Positions 35,497 to 46,188 of a DNA stretch of 64,000 bases are shown in pieces. The position numbers were made by a program, and so were the translations under genes. The notes beneath the pieces were generated by a model that saw only the letters and a program-made list of their open reading frames with translations, was not told the DNA's origin and did no database searches. Origin of the DNA: QHWT01 sp963755695 (GTDB taxonomy: Bacteria; Acidobacteriota; Vicinamibacteria; Vicinamibacterales; 2-12-FULL-66-21); NCBI GenBank assembly GCA_963755695.1, contig CAVWLB010000010.1, positions 620,001 through 684,000 on the forward strand, in the 5' to 3' direction. Every line of letters begins with the position of its first letter. Within the stretch, counting starts at the first letter, position 1.

Positions 35497-37239
35497 ATGG
35501 ATTCGAATCTGCTGAAGACGAAATCAATCGAGCAGCTCGTTGGCGACGTGGAGCACGGCAGCAAGTCCCTGCGTCGCACGTTGACCGCCTTCGACCTCAC
35601 ATTGCTCGGTATCGGCGCAATCATTGGTACCGGGATCTTCGTCCTGACCGGCACCGCTGCTGCCAACCAGGCCGGTCCAGGGATCGTGCTGTCCTACGTG
35701 ATGGCGGGCCTTGCCTGCGGATTCGCGGCACTCTGCTACGCGGAGTTCGCCGCGATGATTCCCATCGCCGGCAGTGCCTACACCTATTCGTACGCGACGC
35801 TCGGCGAAGTGTTCGCGTGGATGATCGGCTGGGACCTCATCCTCGAATATGCCGTTGGATCGATGACCGTGGCGGTGGGCTGGAGCGGCTACTTCCAGCG
35901 CATTCTCGCCGGTTTCGGCATGCATCTGCCGACATGGATGACGGCGGCGCCGGGAACCCAGGTCGTGCTGCCCGACGGCGGCGTGGCGACCGCGGTCTTC
36001 AACCTGCCGGCAATGCTGATCGTGCTGGCGATCATGGTGCTGCTCGTGGTCGGCGTGCGCGAGAGCGCGCGTTTCAACGCCGTGATGGTGACGGTGAAGC
36101 TGGCGGCAGTGCTGTTCTTCATTGTCGTCGGTGCGGGGTACGTCAAGCCGGAGAACTGGTCTCCTTTCGCTCCCTATGGCTGGTCGGGCATCATGACCGG
36201 CGCAGCGGTCGTATTCTTCGCGTATATCGGTTTCGACGCCGTGTCGACGACCGCCGAAGAAGCGAAGAATCCAAGTCGCGATTTGCCGATCGGGATCATC
36301 GCCTCGCTGATCATCTGCACGGCGCTCTATCTGATCGTCGCGGGGATTCTGTCGGGCATCGTGCCGGTGGTGCAGTTCAAGAATGACGTGCAGTTCCTGA
36401 ACGCGCCGGTGGGCTACGCGCTCGCGGTCATTCAGAAGGATTGGGCGGCGGGCGTGGTCTCGGCCGGCGCGGTGGCCGGCATCACCAGCGTCCTGCTGGT
36501 GATGCTCATGAGCCAGCCGCGGATTTTCTTTTCGATGAGCCGCGACCAGCTGCTGCCGGCGGGTGTCAGCAAAGTACATCCGCGGTTCAAGACGCCCTAC
36601 ATCACGACCATCATTACGTGCGTCATCGTGGCGCTGGTCGCCGGATTCGTGCCGATTCAGATCCTCGGCGAGATGACCAGCATCGGCACGCTGTTCGCCT
36701 TCGTCATCGTCTCGGTCGCGGTGCCGGTGCTGCGGGCCAAGCGGCCGGACGCGGCGCGGCCGTTCAAGGTGCCTGGCGGGCCGATCATTCCGGTTCTTGG
36801 CGTCCTCTCGTGCGTGTACCTGATGGTCAGCCTCTCGGTGATGACCTGGGTGCGGTTCCTGGGCTGGCTCGATATCGGGATGCTGATCTACTGGTTCTAC
36901 GGCCGGACGCACAGCACGCTGGTCGATCCGGCTGAGGCGATGCGCCGGACCGTCTCGGAGTCGTTTGCGAATCTGGTCACGGTGCTGGGCGCGCTGGTGA
37001 CATTCAATGGTTTCGCGATCGCGCTTCTCGGCTTCCTCACCACCTGGGGAGTGACGAGCGAGGAGCTGGCGAAGTGGGGCGAGCTCGATGGCGTGCTGAG
37101 CCGCATCGGGTTGCACGTCTCGGCGGAAATTGCCGATCGCTTCGGTCTGACCATCCTCGCCATCGGCATCGTGCTGCTCGTCGTGGGAATGGTTCTGCGG
37201 AAGAGCACCGCGAAGGCCGTCCAGCCCGCGCGCCACTGA
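35497..37239 (+). CDS. APC-superfamily amino-acid permease (cationic amino-acid transporter type)
   Basis: 580 residues with about 13-14 hydrophobic segments. The consensus first helix is LTLLGIGAIIGTGIFVLTG (the G-A-I-I-G-T-G-I-F substrate loop), then LACGFAALCYAEFAAMIPIAGSAYTYSY and IGWDLILEYAVGSMTVAVGW. Helix 6 carries VVFFAYIGFDAVSTTAEEAKNP, and helix 8-10 regions include VLLVMLMSQPRIFFSMSRDQLLP. These are hallmarks of the CAT/YfnA branch, which takes up neutral or basic amino acids by proton symport; the substrate is not certain. An extra C-terminal part with two more spans follows residue 480. It stands alone between thiE and the K+ channel. Confidence 0.92.
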   Translation: MDSNLLKTKSIEQLVGDVEHGSKSLRRTLTAFDLTLLGIGAIIGTGIFVLTGTAAANQAGPGIVLSYVMAGLACGFAALCYAEFAAMIPIAGSAYTYSYATLGEVFAWMIGWDLILEYAVGSMTVAVGWSGYFQRILAGFGMHLPTWMTAAPGTQVVLPDGGVATAVFNLPAMLIVLAIMVLLVVGVRESARFNAVMVTVKLAAVLFFIVVGAGYVKPENWSPFAPYGWSGIMTGAAVVFFAYIGFDAVSTTAEEAKNPSRDLPIGIIASLIICTALYLIVAGILSGIVPVVQFKNDVQFLNAPVGYALAVIQKDWAAGVVSAGAVAGITSVLLVMLMSQPRIFFSMSRDQLLPAGVSKVHPRFKTPYITTIITCVIVALVAGFVPIQILGEMTSIGTLFAFVIVSVAVPVLRAKRPDAARPFKVPGGPIIPVLGVLSCVYLMVSLSVMTWVRFLGWLDIGMLIYWFYGRTHSTLVDPAEAMRRTVSESFANLVTVLGALVTFNGFAIALLGFLTTWGVTSEELAKWGELDGVLSRIGLHVSAEIADRFGLTILAIGIVLLVVGMVLRKSTAKAVQPARH

Positions 37240-37253
37240 CGCGGGCCGGTTGA

Positions 37254-38327
37254 ATGGCGAGACTCACCGCGACCCGCCTGCGCGACGCCGGAGCGCGCGG
37301 TGCGATCTCCTGGTGGGGCGGCTGGCGTCTGGTCGCGATCCTGATTGCGCTCGTCATGATCGGCGGCACCGCGGGCTACGTGCTCATCGAGGGTTGGAGC
37401 CCGTGGGACGCCTTTTACATGACGGTGATCACCATCACCACCGTGGGCTATCGGGAAGTGCACCCGATGTCCCGGATGGGCGAGGCGTTTACCGTCGTCA
37501 TTCTGCTCAGTGGCGTCGGCTCCTTCTTCTATGCCTTCACGCTGTTCATGGCGCTGCTTGCCGAGGGGCACATCATCGAGCGGCGCCGCCAGCGGAGGCA
37601 CCTGCGCATGCTCGAAGAATTAAAGGACCACTTCATCCTCTGCGGGTTCGGGCGGATGGGCGAGATCATCGCCCGTGAATTCTCGCGACAGCAGGTGCCG
37701 TTTGTCGTCATCGAGCGCAGTCCCGAGCGCATGCAGGCCGCCCTCGAAGGCGGCTTCCTCGCGGTCGAAGCGGACGCCTCGAGCGAGGACGTCCTCAGGA
37801 AGGTCAGAATCGATCGCGCGCGCGGGTTCATTGCCGCGGTCGGTTCGGATGCCGAAAACGTCTATGCGGTGCTCAGCGCGCGGCTGCTCAGGCCGGACGT
37901 GTTCATCATCGGCCGGGCGGAGACCGACGACGCGCGCGTGAAGCTGCGTCGGGCGGGAGCGGATCGGGTGATTTCCCCGTATCACATTGGTGGCCAGCAG
38001 CTCGCGCAAACGGCGCTCCGACCGGCGGTCGTCGACTTCGTGCAGCTCGCCACTACTTCCGAGAACCTCGAGCTCAATATGGAGCAGGTGCATATCAGCG
38101 AGGCCTCTCCGCTGAAGGACCGGAGCCTGGTGGAAGCCGGCCTCCGCCAGCGTTTCGGAGTGGTCGTGGTTGGTATCCGGCGCATCGACGGCCGGATGGA
38201 TTTCAATCCGGCGCCGGAGACCACGATGCGCGTCGGCGATGATCTCGTCGTGCTCGGTCGCGCCGCCAGCCTCAAAGAGCTGGAAGCTGCGGCGCTGGCG
38301 GACGCTCGTGGCGTGCAGGGTACGTGA
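37254..38327 (+). CDS. Potassium channel protein with RCK (TrkA) domains, altered filter
   Basis: 357 residues. Two-helix channel unit: TM1 LVAILIALVMIGGTAGYVLI, pore helix and filter AFYMTVITITTVGYREVHP, TM2 AFTVVILLSGVGSFFYAFTLF. The RCK-N domain follows (FILCGFGRMGEIIAREF, a Rossmann G-x-G-x-x-G, then VVIERSPERM, AVEADASSEDVL and GFIAAVGSDAENVYAVLSAR), then RCK-C (SPLKDRSLVEAGLRQRFG, MRVGDDLVVLG). The filter reads TVGYR rather than TVGYG. It overlaps nothing but ends 1 bp before folD. Confidence 0.9.
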   Translation: MARLTATRLRDAGARGAISWWGGWRLVAILIALVMIGGTAGYVLIEGWSPWDAFYMTVITITTVGYREVHPMSRMGEAFTVVILLSGVGSFFYAFTLFMALLAEGHIIERRRQRRHLRMLEELKDHFILCGFGRMGEIIAREFSRQQVPFVVIERSPERMQAALEGGFLAVEADASSEDVLRKVRIDRARGFIAAVGSDAENVYAVLSARLLRPDVFIIGRAETDDARVKLRRAGADRVISPYHIGGQQLAQTALRPAVVDFVQLATTSENLELNMEQVHISEASPLKDRSLVEAGLRQRFGVVVVGIRRIDGRMDFNPAPETTMRVGDDLVVLGRAASLKELEAAALADARGVQGT

Positions 38328-38328
38328 G

Positions 38329-39262
38329 ATGCCGGCTCGGCTGATTGATGGGATCGCGATCGCGGCGGAGATTAGAGCGGGTGCAGTGCCGGGTGTCGAC
38401 GCCTTCACCAGGTCGACGGGTCGCCCCCCCGGTCTGGGCATCGTGCTCGTCGGCGACAATCCCGCATCGGAGGTCTACGTCCGGAACAAGGTGAAGGCGG
38501 GCGCGGACGCCGGCCTCTGGGTCGACCTGCAACGATTGCCGGCCGATGCCTCTCTCGGTGATCTCCTCACGCTCGTTCAGCATCTCAACCGAAGCGATCG
38601 CCACGACGGCATATTGGTCCAGTCGCCGTTGCCGGAAGCGATGGGAAAGGGGGCGTCTCAGCGCGTCTTCGATGCCATCGATCCCGACAAGGACGTCGAC
38701 GGATTCCATCCGGTCAACGTCGGAAAGCTCGTTCAGGGACGCGCGCATTTGAAGCCCTGCACGCCGTCCGGCGTGATCGAGATGCTCGATCGCTCCGGGA
38801 TCGCCATCGGCGGCCGTCATGCCGTCGTCATCGGCCGAAGCGAAATCGTCGGCAAGCCAATGGCCATGCTGCTCCTGCAGCGTGACGCGACGGTGACGGT
38901 CTGCCATTCGAAGACGCCCGATCTGGCATCGGTCGCGGCGCGCGGCGACATTCTGGTGGCCGCGATCGGCCGCCCTGGCTTCGTGACCGCCGACTTCGTC
39001 AAACCCGGCGCCGCCGTCATCGATGTGGGGACGACGCCAGTCAAGGATCGGGCGGTCGTCGAACGATTGTTCGGAAGCGGCTCGCCGCGGCTCGAGGCGT
39101 TCGCCAAGCGTGGCTCGGTGGTCGTCGGCGACGTGCATCCTGACGGTTGTTGACGTCGCCGGCGCGCTGACGCCGGTGCCGGGCGGTGTCGGTCCCCTGA
39201 CCATTGCGCTCCTCCTCAAGAACACGCTCGCGGCCGCGGAAGCCAGGAGCCGGAAGGCATAG
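38329..39262 (+). CDS. folD: Methylenetetrahydrofolate dehydrogenase/cyclohydrolase, one frameshift
   Basis: Bifunctional folate enzyme interconverting methylene-, methenyl- and formyl-THF. Catalytic Tyr and Lys lie in SEVYVRNKVKAG. Other blocks are DGILVQSPLPE, DPDKDVDGFHPVNVGKL, CTPSGVIEML, the NADP site AVVIGRSEIVGKPMAMLLLQ, VTVCHSKTPDL and GAAVIDVGTTPV. The frame shifts near 39145, after GDVHP, to reach VVDVAGALTPVPGGVGPLTIALLLKN, the conserved family end. Length with the correction is about 311 residues. Confidence 0.93.
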
Positions 39263-39265
39263 GCC

Positions 39266-39862
39266 GTGCTGCGCGTCGCGCTGACGGGCGGTATCGCGAC
39301 CGGCAAATCGCATTGCCTTGCGCGCTTTGCAGAGCTGCGCATTCCGGTCATCGATGCCGATGCGCTCGCGCGCGACGCGGTGGCCGTGGGAACCTCGGGC
39401 CTGCGCGCGGTCGCGGCCCGCTTTGGCGCTGGCGTCCTGAACGTGGACGGCTCGCTCAATCGCGGCGCGCTGGGGCGCATCGTCTTTTCGGACCCGCGGG
39501 CGCGGGCGGCGCTCGAAGCGATCGTCCATCCCGAGGTCTATCGACGGATTCAGGAGTGGTTCGCCAACCTGCGCGTGGCCGCGCGCTTTGCGCTCGCCGA
39601 CATTCCGCTGGTGTTCGAGACCGGGCACAACCACGACTTCGATCGGGTGATCGTTGCGGCGTGCCATCCCGACGAACAGGTCCGCCGGGTTATCGCCCGC
39701 GATCATCTCGACGATCACCAGGCGCGCGCCCGGATTGCCGCGCAGTGGCCAATCGGAGACAAGGTCGAGCGCGCCCACCACGTGATCTGGACCGACCGGG
39801 GGTTCGCGGAGACCGATCGGCAGGTGCGCAATCTCTATGACGTCCTGAGCACGGAACGATGA
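39266..39862 (+). CDS. coaE: Dephospho-CoA kinase
   Basis: 198 residues from GTG 39266, preceded by GGAAGG. Last step of CoA synthesis. P-loop VALTGGIATGKS, then IPVIDADALARDAV, GSLNRGALGRIVFSDP, LEAIVHPEVYRRI, ADIPLVFETGHNHDFDRVIVAAC and QVRRVIARDHLDDHQARARIAAQ. The lid/CoA-binding region is complete. It follows folD by 3 bp and is the last gene of this plus-strand run, converging with the lapB-like gene. Confidence 0.94.
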   Translation: MLRVALTGGIATGKSHCLARFAELRIPVIDADALARDAVAVGTSGLRAVAARFGAGVLNVDGSLNRGALGRIVFSDPRARAALEAIVHPEVYRRIQEWFANLRVAARFALADIPLVFETGHNHDFDRVIVAACHPDEQVRRVIARDHLDDHQARARIAAQWPIGDKVERAHHVIWTDRGFAETDRQVRNLYDVLSTER

Positions 39863-39865
39863 ACG

Positions 39866-39971
39866 GCTCAGCGTTCGCGGCTCAAGGCTCGAGCCGGCTC
39901 ACGACTTAAGCTGGGTGAGCCGTGAGTCATCGTGACCCCCTGAGCCGACCTTGAGTCATGAGTCCTGAGCC
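39866..39971. repeat. Heptamer array, family D (GGCTCA/TGAGCC words), convergent gap
   Basis: Words around GGCTCAA, GGCTCGA and GGCTCAC give way to TGAGCCG, TGAGTCA and TGAGCCC, i.e. the reverse complement, over about 105 bp, filling the gap between the coaE and lapB stop codons. It is more degenerate than the CAATC arrays, but has the same inverted-half plan. The location suggests a possible bidirectional terminator. Confidence 0.75.
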
Positions 39972-39972
39972 C

Positions 39973-41184
39973 CTACACCTCCGCGCTCTGCTGGGCCGGC
40001 GCGATGCGCTCCTCCACGAACGTGTTCCACTCGTGACAATGTGGACATTGCCAGAGCAGTTCGGTGCTACGGTACCGGCAGCGCAAGCAGATATGCGGAT
40101 CGAGATAGAAGACCGCGTCGCGCGTCAGCTCGATGTAGCGGCCGACCAGATCGGCAGGAAGATCGAGCGCCGAGAGCGTCTGCCAGATTGTTTGATGCAG
40201 CGTGAGCGCGTGCGGATTGTGGCCGATCGCCTCGAACAGGAGCTCGAGCGCATCCAATGGCCTGCTCTGCGCCGAGAGATGCCGGGCAAGCGCGAGACGG
40301 GCGCGCCAGTCCTGAGGGTTCGCGGCAATCAGCCGCTCGCAGAGTGAGGGGAAGCGTTCCGGCGCGCTCATCTTCGGGTAGGCGGCTTCGAGGCGCGAGA
40401 AGGCCAGGTAGGCCCGCTCGGGCGAGGCGTCGATCAGCCGTTCCCAGGCGCCAACGGCGTCAGCAGTCCTGCCTTCATAAAACCGCACGTCACCGAGGCT
40501 CAGGTGCGCCGGCGCGTTGCGGGCGTCGAGATCGATGGCGGCGTCGAATCGGCGCGCCGCCTCCGCGTAGTCCATCCGCTTGAGCGCCTCCTGACCGAGC
40601 TCGTATTCGAGGAACGCCAGGATCTCGTTGTGGCGGGATTCCTCTGGGCCGCCGGCAATCGCCGCGAGCTTCTGCCGGGTGGCATACGCTTCATCCCACT
40701 GATGCTGTTCTTCGTGCAGCTTCTCCAGGTTCGACAGCGCGTACTGATTCTGGGGGTCGAGACGGAGCACTTCGGTGAAGGCCTCGATCGCGCGATCGAC
40801 GAATCCGCCGCGGCGATAGTCGAGGCCGAGACAGAGGAGCACGTTGGCGTGTTCCAGCTTTCTGAGATTGGGGCGCTGCAGGAGACTCTGATGTTCCTGG
40901 ATGGCGCGTCCCACCTGCCCCTTCTCGCGATACAGGTTGCCGAGGATGAGGTGAATCTCGAGTGGATCGCCGGCAGCGTGCGCCGCCTTGGTGAGCTCCG
41001 CGATCGCCGGATCGATCTGGTTCGCTACCAGAAAATTCAGGCCGAGCATGTAATGAGGCGACTCGCGCGCGCGCCGCCGATCCACCCACACGCCGTCTTG
41101 CAGCTTGTATCGCTCCCACGCCTTGCCAACCGCAAGGCCCAACAGCAGCGCGACGAGGCTGGCCAGGAGAACGAGCGGGCTCAT
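39973..41184 (-). CDS. lapB: LapB/YciM-like TPR protein with C-terminal zinc-binding domain
   Basis: 403 residues from ATG 41184. One N-terminal membrane span (LVLLASLVALLLGLAVGKAWERYK), the conserved SPHYMLGLNFLVANQIDPAIAEL segment, then a ladder of TPRs (LEIHLILGNLYREKGQVGRAI, LCLGLDYRRGGFVDRAIEAF, YALSNLEKLHEEQHQWDEAY, APAHLSLGDVRFYEGRTADA). The rubredoxin-like end has two Cys pairs, CLRCRY and CPHCHEW. In Enterobacteria LapB helps FtsH degrade LpxC and so sets LPS levels. Its position at the end of the KDO cluster, overlapping the kdsC stop (ATGA at 41184), supports that role. Confidence 0.88.
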   Translation of the reverse strand: MSPLVLLASLVALLLGLAVGKAWERYKLQDGVWVDRRRARESPHYMLGLNFLVANQIDPAIAELTKAAHAAGDPLEIHLILGNLYREKGQVGRAIQEHQSLLQRPNLRKLEHANVLLCLGLDYRRGGFVDRAIEAFTEVLRLDPQNQYALSNLEKLHEEQHQWDEAYATRQKLAAIAGGPEESRHNEILAFLEYELGQEALKRMDYAEAARRFDAAIDLDARNAPAHLSLGDVRFYEGRTADAVGAWERLIDASPERAYLAFSRLEAAYPKMSAPERFPSLCERLIAANPQDWRARLALARHLSAQSRPLDALELLFEAIGHNPHALTLHQTIWQTLSALDLPADLVGRYIELTRDAVFYLDPHICLRCRYRSTELLWQCPHCHEWNTFVEERIAPAQQSAEV

Positions 41185-41708
41185 CACGATTCGATGAAAT
41201 CGGCAATCGCCCGCGTCCACGAGCCCTGAGCCTGCAGCACGTGCTCGATCATCTCGCGCACGGCGCCGTGGCCACCACCACTTCGGCTGACCCAGCCAAC
41301 CCGCTCGCGCACCGCGGAGGGCGCATCGGCAGGCGCGGCAGAAAAGCCGACGCGACGGAGCACCGGCAAATCCTGCAGGTCGTCTCCCATATACGCGATC
41401 TCATCATCTTCGAGGCCCGCCTGCTGGCGAAGCTTCTCGTAACCGGCCAGCTTGTCTGCCTGCCCCTGGATCACCATCGAGATACCAAGCTGCTGCGCCC
41501 GGCGGGTGGTGGCCTCCGACGTCCGCGCAGAGAGCAAGCCTACCTGCATCCCGACGCGCTGCGCCCACACGATCGCCGCGCCGTCGCGGATGTGAAACAT
41601 CTTCGACTCGGATCCGTCGGCGTGTAACACGATTGTAGCGTCCGTGAGCACGCCGTCCACGTCGAACAAGAGCAGCCGGATGCGGCGCATGTCGGACGGC
41701 GTGGTCAT
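41184..41708 (-). CDS. kdsC: 3-deoxy-D-manno-octulosonate 8-phosphate phosphatase
   Basis: 174 residues of HAD class C0. Motif I is LLLFDVDGVLTDATIVL (both Asp), motif II LLSARTSEATTRRAQQLGI, then VIQGQADKLAGYEKL, and motif III IAYMGDDLQDLPVLRRVGFSAAP. It removes phosphate from KDO-8-P. Gene order is kdsA-kdsD-kdsC-lapB, and its stop overlaps the lapB start. The C-terminal helix GGGHGAVREMIEHVLQAQG is typical. Confidence 0.95.
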   Translation of the reverse strand: MTTPSDMRRIRLLLFDVDGVLTDATIVLHADGSESKMFHIRDGAAIVWAQRVGMQVGLLSARTSEATTRRAQQLGISMVIQGQADKLAGYEKLRQQAGLEDDEIAYMGDDLQDLPVLRRVGFSAAPADAPSAVRERVGWVSRSGGGHGAVREMIEHVLQAQGSWTRAIADFIES

Positions 41709-41753
41709 AACGGCGGGTCTGATGGGTGCAATTCCTGGTTTGGTCCCGCAGCT

Positions 41754-42734
41754 TCAAATCATCTGTGTTCGCCACAGATCGTGAAGCTGCACGACCCCTT
41801 CCACCGTTCCCGTGCTGTCGACGACGACCACCGAGGTGATCTTGTGGGTTTCCATGATGCGCAGCGCTTCCACGGCGAGCGCATCACGCTTGATCGTCAG
41901 CGGGTTGGGCGTCATCGCTTCACCGGCGGTCAGCGTGAGCACCCCGTCTGGTGGGCGTGTCATCATCAAGCGTCGCAGGTCGCCGTCGGTGAAGACGCCG
42001 GCGAGCCGATTGTCGCCGGCGACCACGCACGTCATGCCCAGGCGCTTGCTCGACATCTCGTGAATGACGTCCGGCATCGGCGTCGCCAGGCCGACCCGCG
42101 GCGCGGCCTCGCTGCTGTGCATCACGCTTTCGACTCGCATCAGGCGCTTGCCGATCTTCCCGCCCGGATGAAGCGACGCGAAATGCTCCTCGCGGAATCC
42201 CTTGCGCACGAGGAGCGTCATTGCGATCGCGTCGCCAAGGGCGAGGGCGGCCGTCGTGCTTGCCGTCGGCACCAGGTTCATCGGGCACGCTTCCTCGGCA
42301 ATACCGCAATCTATCGCGACATCAGCGGCGCGCCCCAGCGTCGATCGGAGCGAGCCGGTGATCGCGATGAATCGTGCCCCGATCCGCCGAATCGACTCGA
42401 TGAGCCGAATCAGTTCCTCGGTCTCCCCGCTGTGCGAGACGGCAATGACCACGTCTTCGTCCCGAATCGCGCCAAGGTCGCCGTGGATGGCTTCTGCCGG
42501 ATGCAGGAAGAACGAGGACGTGCCGGTGCTCGACAGCGTTGCCGCAATCTTCCGGCAGATGATGCCGGATTTGCCCATGCCGGTGACGATCACGCGGCCG
42601 CGGCACTCGAACAGCAGCTGCACGGCGCGTTCGAAGTCGCCGTCGAGCCGATCGACCAGGCCGAGGATCGCTGCCGCCTCGATGCGCAACACTTTTCGCG
42701 CGAGGTCGAGTGCCGTCGCGGTGTCCTGGGTCAT
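41754..42734 (-). CDS. kdsD: D-arabinose 5-phosphate isomerase
   Basis: 326 residues. SIS domain (about 30-180) with GRVIVTGMGKSGIICRKIAATLSSTG, FFLHPAEAIHGDLGAI, VVIAVSHSGETEELIRLI and VPTASTTAALALGDAIAMTLL, then two CBS domains (about 205-325; SVMHSSEAAPRV, MTPNPLTIKRDALAVEALRIM). Converts ribulose 5-P to arabinose 5-P, the KDO precursor. The start overlaps the kdsA stop by 4 bp (ATGA at 42731). Confidence 0.96.
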   Translation of the reverse strand: MTQDTATALDLARKVLRIEAAAILGLVDRLDGDFERAVQLLFECRGRVIVTGMGKSGIICRKIAATLSSTGTSSFFLHPAEAIHGDLGAIRDEDVVIAVSHSGETEELIRLIESIRRIGARFIAITGSLRSTLGRAADVAIDCGIAEEACPMNLVPTASTTAALALGDAIAMTLLVRKGFREEHFASLHPGGKIGKRLMRVESVMHSSEAAPRVGLATPMPDVIHEMSSKRLGMTCVVAGDNRLAGVFTDGDLRRLMMTRPPDGVLTLTAGEAMTPNPLTIKRDALAVEALRIMETHKITSVVVVDSTGTVEGVVQLHDLWRTQMI

Positions 42735-43570
42735 CGGCCCGCTTCCGTGACGGCCGGTGTCGTGCGGATTTCATGAATCTTCACGAGCTTGTCCAGGAGC
42801 GCTGGCAGCAGGTCGAGCTTCAACGCGTTCTGCGCGTCGCTCTTGGCTCGCGCCGGCTGCTCGTGCACTTCCATGAAGACGCCATCGACGCCGGCGGCGA
42901 CGCCTGCAGCCGCCATCGGCTCGATGAATTCCGCCTGGCCGGCGGTGACCCCGTCGCCGGCGCCGGGCAGCTGCAGGCTGTGCGTGACGTCGTAGACGAC
43001 GGGGTAGCCAAGCGATCGCAGAATCGGAAACGCTCGCATGTCGACGACCAGATTGTTGTAGCCGAAACTGAATCCGCGCTCGGTGAGGATCAGCCGGGTG
43101 TTGCCCGTCGAGGTGACCTTCTCGATCGCATGCCGCATGTCACGTGGCGCCAGAAACTGTCCCTTCTTGATATTGACCGCGCGTCCGGTTCGGGCCGCGG
43201 CGACGATCAGGTCGGTCTGCCTCGAGAGGAATGCGGGGATCTGCAGCACGTCGACGACGTTGGCGGCGGCGGCCGCCTGCGAAGGCTCATGAATGTCGGT
43301 CAGGATCGGAACGTTTACGGTTCCACGAACTCGCTCGAGCACGCGCAGGCCTTCGGTCAGCCCCGGCCCACGGTAGGAGGAGGTAGAGGTGCGATTCGCC
43401 TTGTCGTACGAGGCCTTGAAGATGAACGGGACGCCCGCACTGCGCGTGATATCGCGGAGCGCGCGCGCCGTGTCGATCGCGTGACGCTCGCTTTCAATGA
43501 CGCACGGCCCGGCGATGAGCACCAGCGGACCCGCGCCGATGCTCAGGCCGGCAATCTCGACAGGGAGCAC
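42731..43570 (-). CDS. kdsA: KDO-8-phosphate synthase
   Basis: 279 residues. Condenses PEP with arabinose 5-P. Motifs are LVLIAGPCVIESERHAIDTA, FIFKASYDKANRTS, GPGLTEGLRVLERV, PILTDIHEPSQAAAAANVVDVLQIPAFLSRQTDL, VNIKKGQFLAPRDM, LILTERGFSFGYNNLVVDMRAF and PVVYDVTHSLQLPG. The Cys in AGPCVIE is present but not by itself diagnostic of the metal-dependent class. It lies 4 bp after pyrG. Confidence 0.96.
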   Translation of the reverse strand: MLPVEIAGLSIGAGPLVLIAGPCVIESERHAIDTARALRDITRSAGVPFIFKASYDKANRTSTSSYRGPGLTEGLRVLERVRGTVNVPILTDIHEPSQAAAAANVVDVLQIPAFLSRQTDLIVAAARTGRAVNIKKGQFLAPRDMRHAIEKVTSTGNTRLILTERGFSFGYNNLVVDMRAFPILRSLGYPVVYDVTHSLQLPGAGDGVTAGQAEFIEPMAAAGVAAGVDGVFMEVHEQPARAKSDAQNALKLDLLPALLDKLVKIHEIRTTPAVTEAGR

Positions 43571-43574
43571 CCAT

Positions 43575-45230
<1,656 letters not shown>

Positions 45231-45257
45231 CGTGTGTCCTGATCCCCGGTTATCGAG

Positions 45258-46043
45258 TTAGGCCGTTCGTACGGCTCGGTCGCAGATCCTGCGCACCCGT
45301 TCGAGATCTTCCGGGGTATCCACTCCGATGGTGTCGCAGGTGGTCTCGATTGCCTGAATTCTGATTCCGTGTTCGAGTGCCCGCAACTGTTCGAGCGCTT
45401 CCGCCCGCTCGAGCGCGGTTTGAGGCAGCCGCGAGAGCTGCAGCAGACAGGCACGCCGATAGACGTACATTCCAATGTGCCGCCACGCCGGTGCTTCCGG
45501 CTGTCCCGGGCGCGTGAAGGGAATCGGAGCGCGCGAAAAGTAGAGCGCGAAGCCGTCGCGGTCCACCACCACCTTCGTGACGTTGGGATTCCGCAGCTCG
45601 TCGGGGTCGGTGATCCGCTTTCTGAGCGTGCTCATCATCAGCCCGGGATTGGCGGCAAAGGGGGCAACGGCGGCGTCAATCATGCCCGGCTCGAGCAACG
45701 GCTCATCCCCCTGCACGTTCACGATGATGTCTTCGCTGAGTGATGCCGCGACTTCCGCGAGGCGATCGGTGCCGCTCTGGTGCGACGCCGATGTCATCAC
45801 GCACTCACCGCCGAATCGCTCGACCGCCGACCGAATCCGCGCGTCGTCGGTCGCGACGATGACGCGTGCAACCGACGAGGCCTCGGCGGCGCGGCGATAG
45901 ACGTGCTCGATCATCGGCCGACCGGCGATATCGGCGAGTGCCTTGCCAGGAAGACGCGTCGACTGAAATCTCGCGGGGATGATGGCGACTGCGGAGACTG
46001 AAACGCTGAATTGGGAAGGCCCGGTGTGAGAAACAGGGGGCAC
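45258..46043 (-). CDS. kdsB: 3-deoxy-manno-octulosonate cytidylyltransferase
   Basis: About 245-261 residues. Forms CMP-KDO. Motifs are VAIIPARFQSTRLPGKALADI, MIEHVYRRAAEASSVARVIVATDD, VMTSASHQSGTDRLAEVA, IIVNVQGDEPLLEP, MSTLRKRITD, ALYFSRAPIPFTR, WRHIGMYVYRRACLLQLSRL and TIGVDTPEDLERVR. There is no ATG near the conserved start; GTG 46043 is chosen, with GTG 46058 an alternative, and neither has a strong ribosome site. An indel close to the 5' end is possible. First gene of the KDO cluster. Confidence 0.93.
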   Translation of the reverse strand: MPPVSHTGPSQFSVSVSAVAIIPARFQSTRLPGKALADIAGRPMIEHVYRRAAEASSVARVIVATDDARIRSAVERFGGECVMTSASHQSGTDRLAEVAASLSEDIIVNVQGDEPLLEPGMIDAAVAPFAANPGLMMSTLRKRITDPDELRNPNVTKVVVDRDGFALYFSRAPIPFTRPGQPEAPAWRHIGMYVYRRACLLQLSRLPQTALERAEALEQLRALEHGIRIQAIETTCDTIGVDTPEDLERVRRICDRAVRTA

Positions 46044-46188
46044 GACGAATATTACCACAACTGCTGGCGGTTCACGGATACACAACAACTGAGGAGCGGG
46101 GGGCCGCACCCTTCGTGCGATTCGTCCTTGCCGAAACGCATCCGCCGGAAGCAGACCGTGCTACCATTGTGCGCCTGCGAGACACGTC

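Noticed and set aside
35524..37236. 570-codon minus-strand frame opposite the amino-acid permease
   Set aside because: His/Arg/Asp-rich antisense frame without recognisable domains; the permease is intact.
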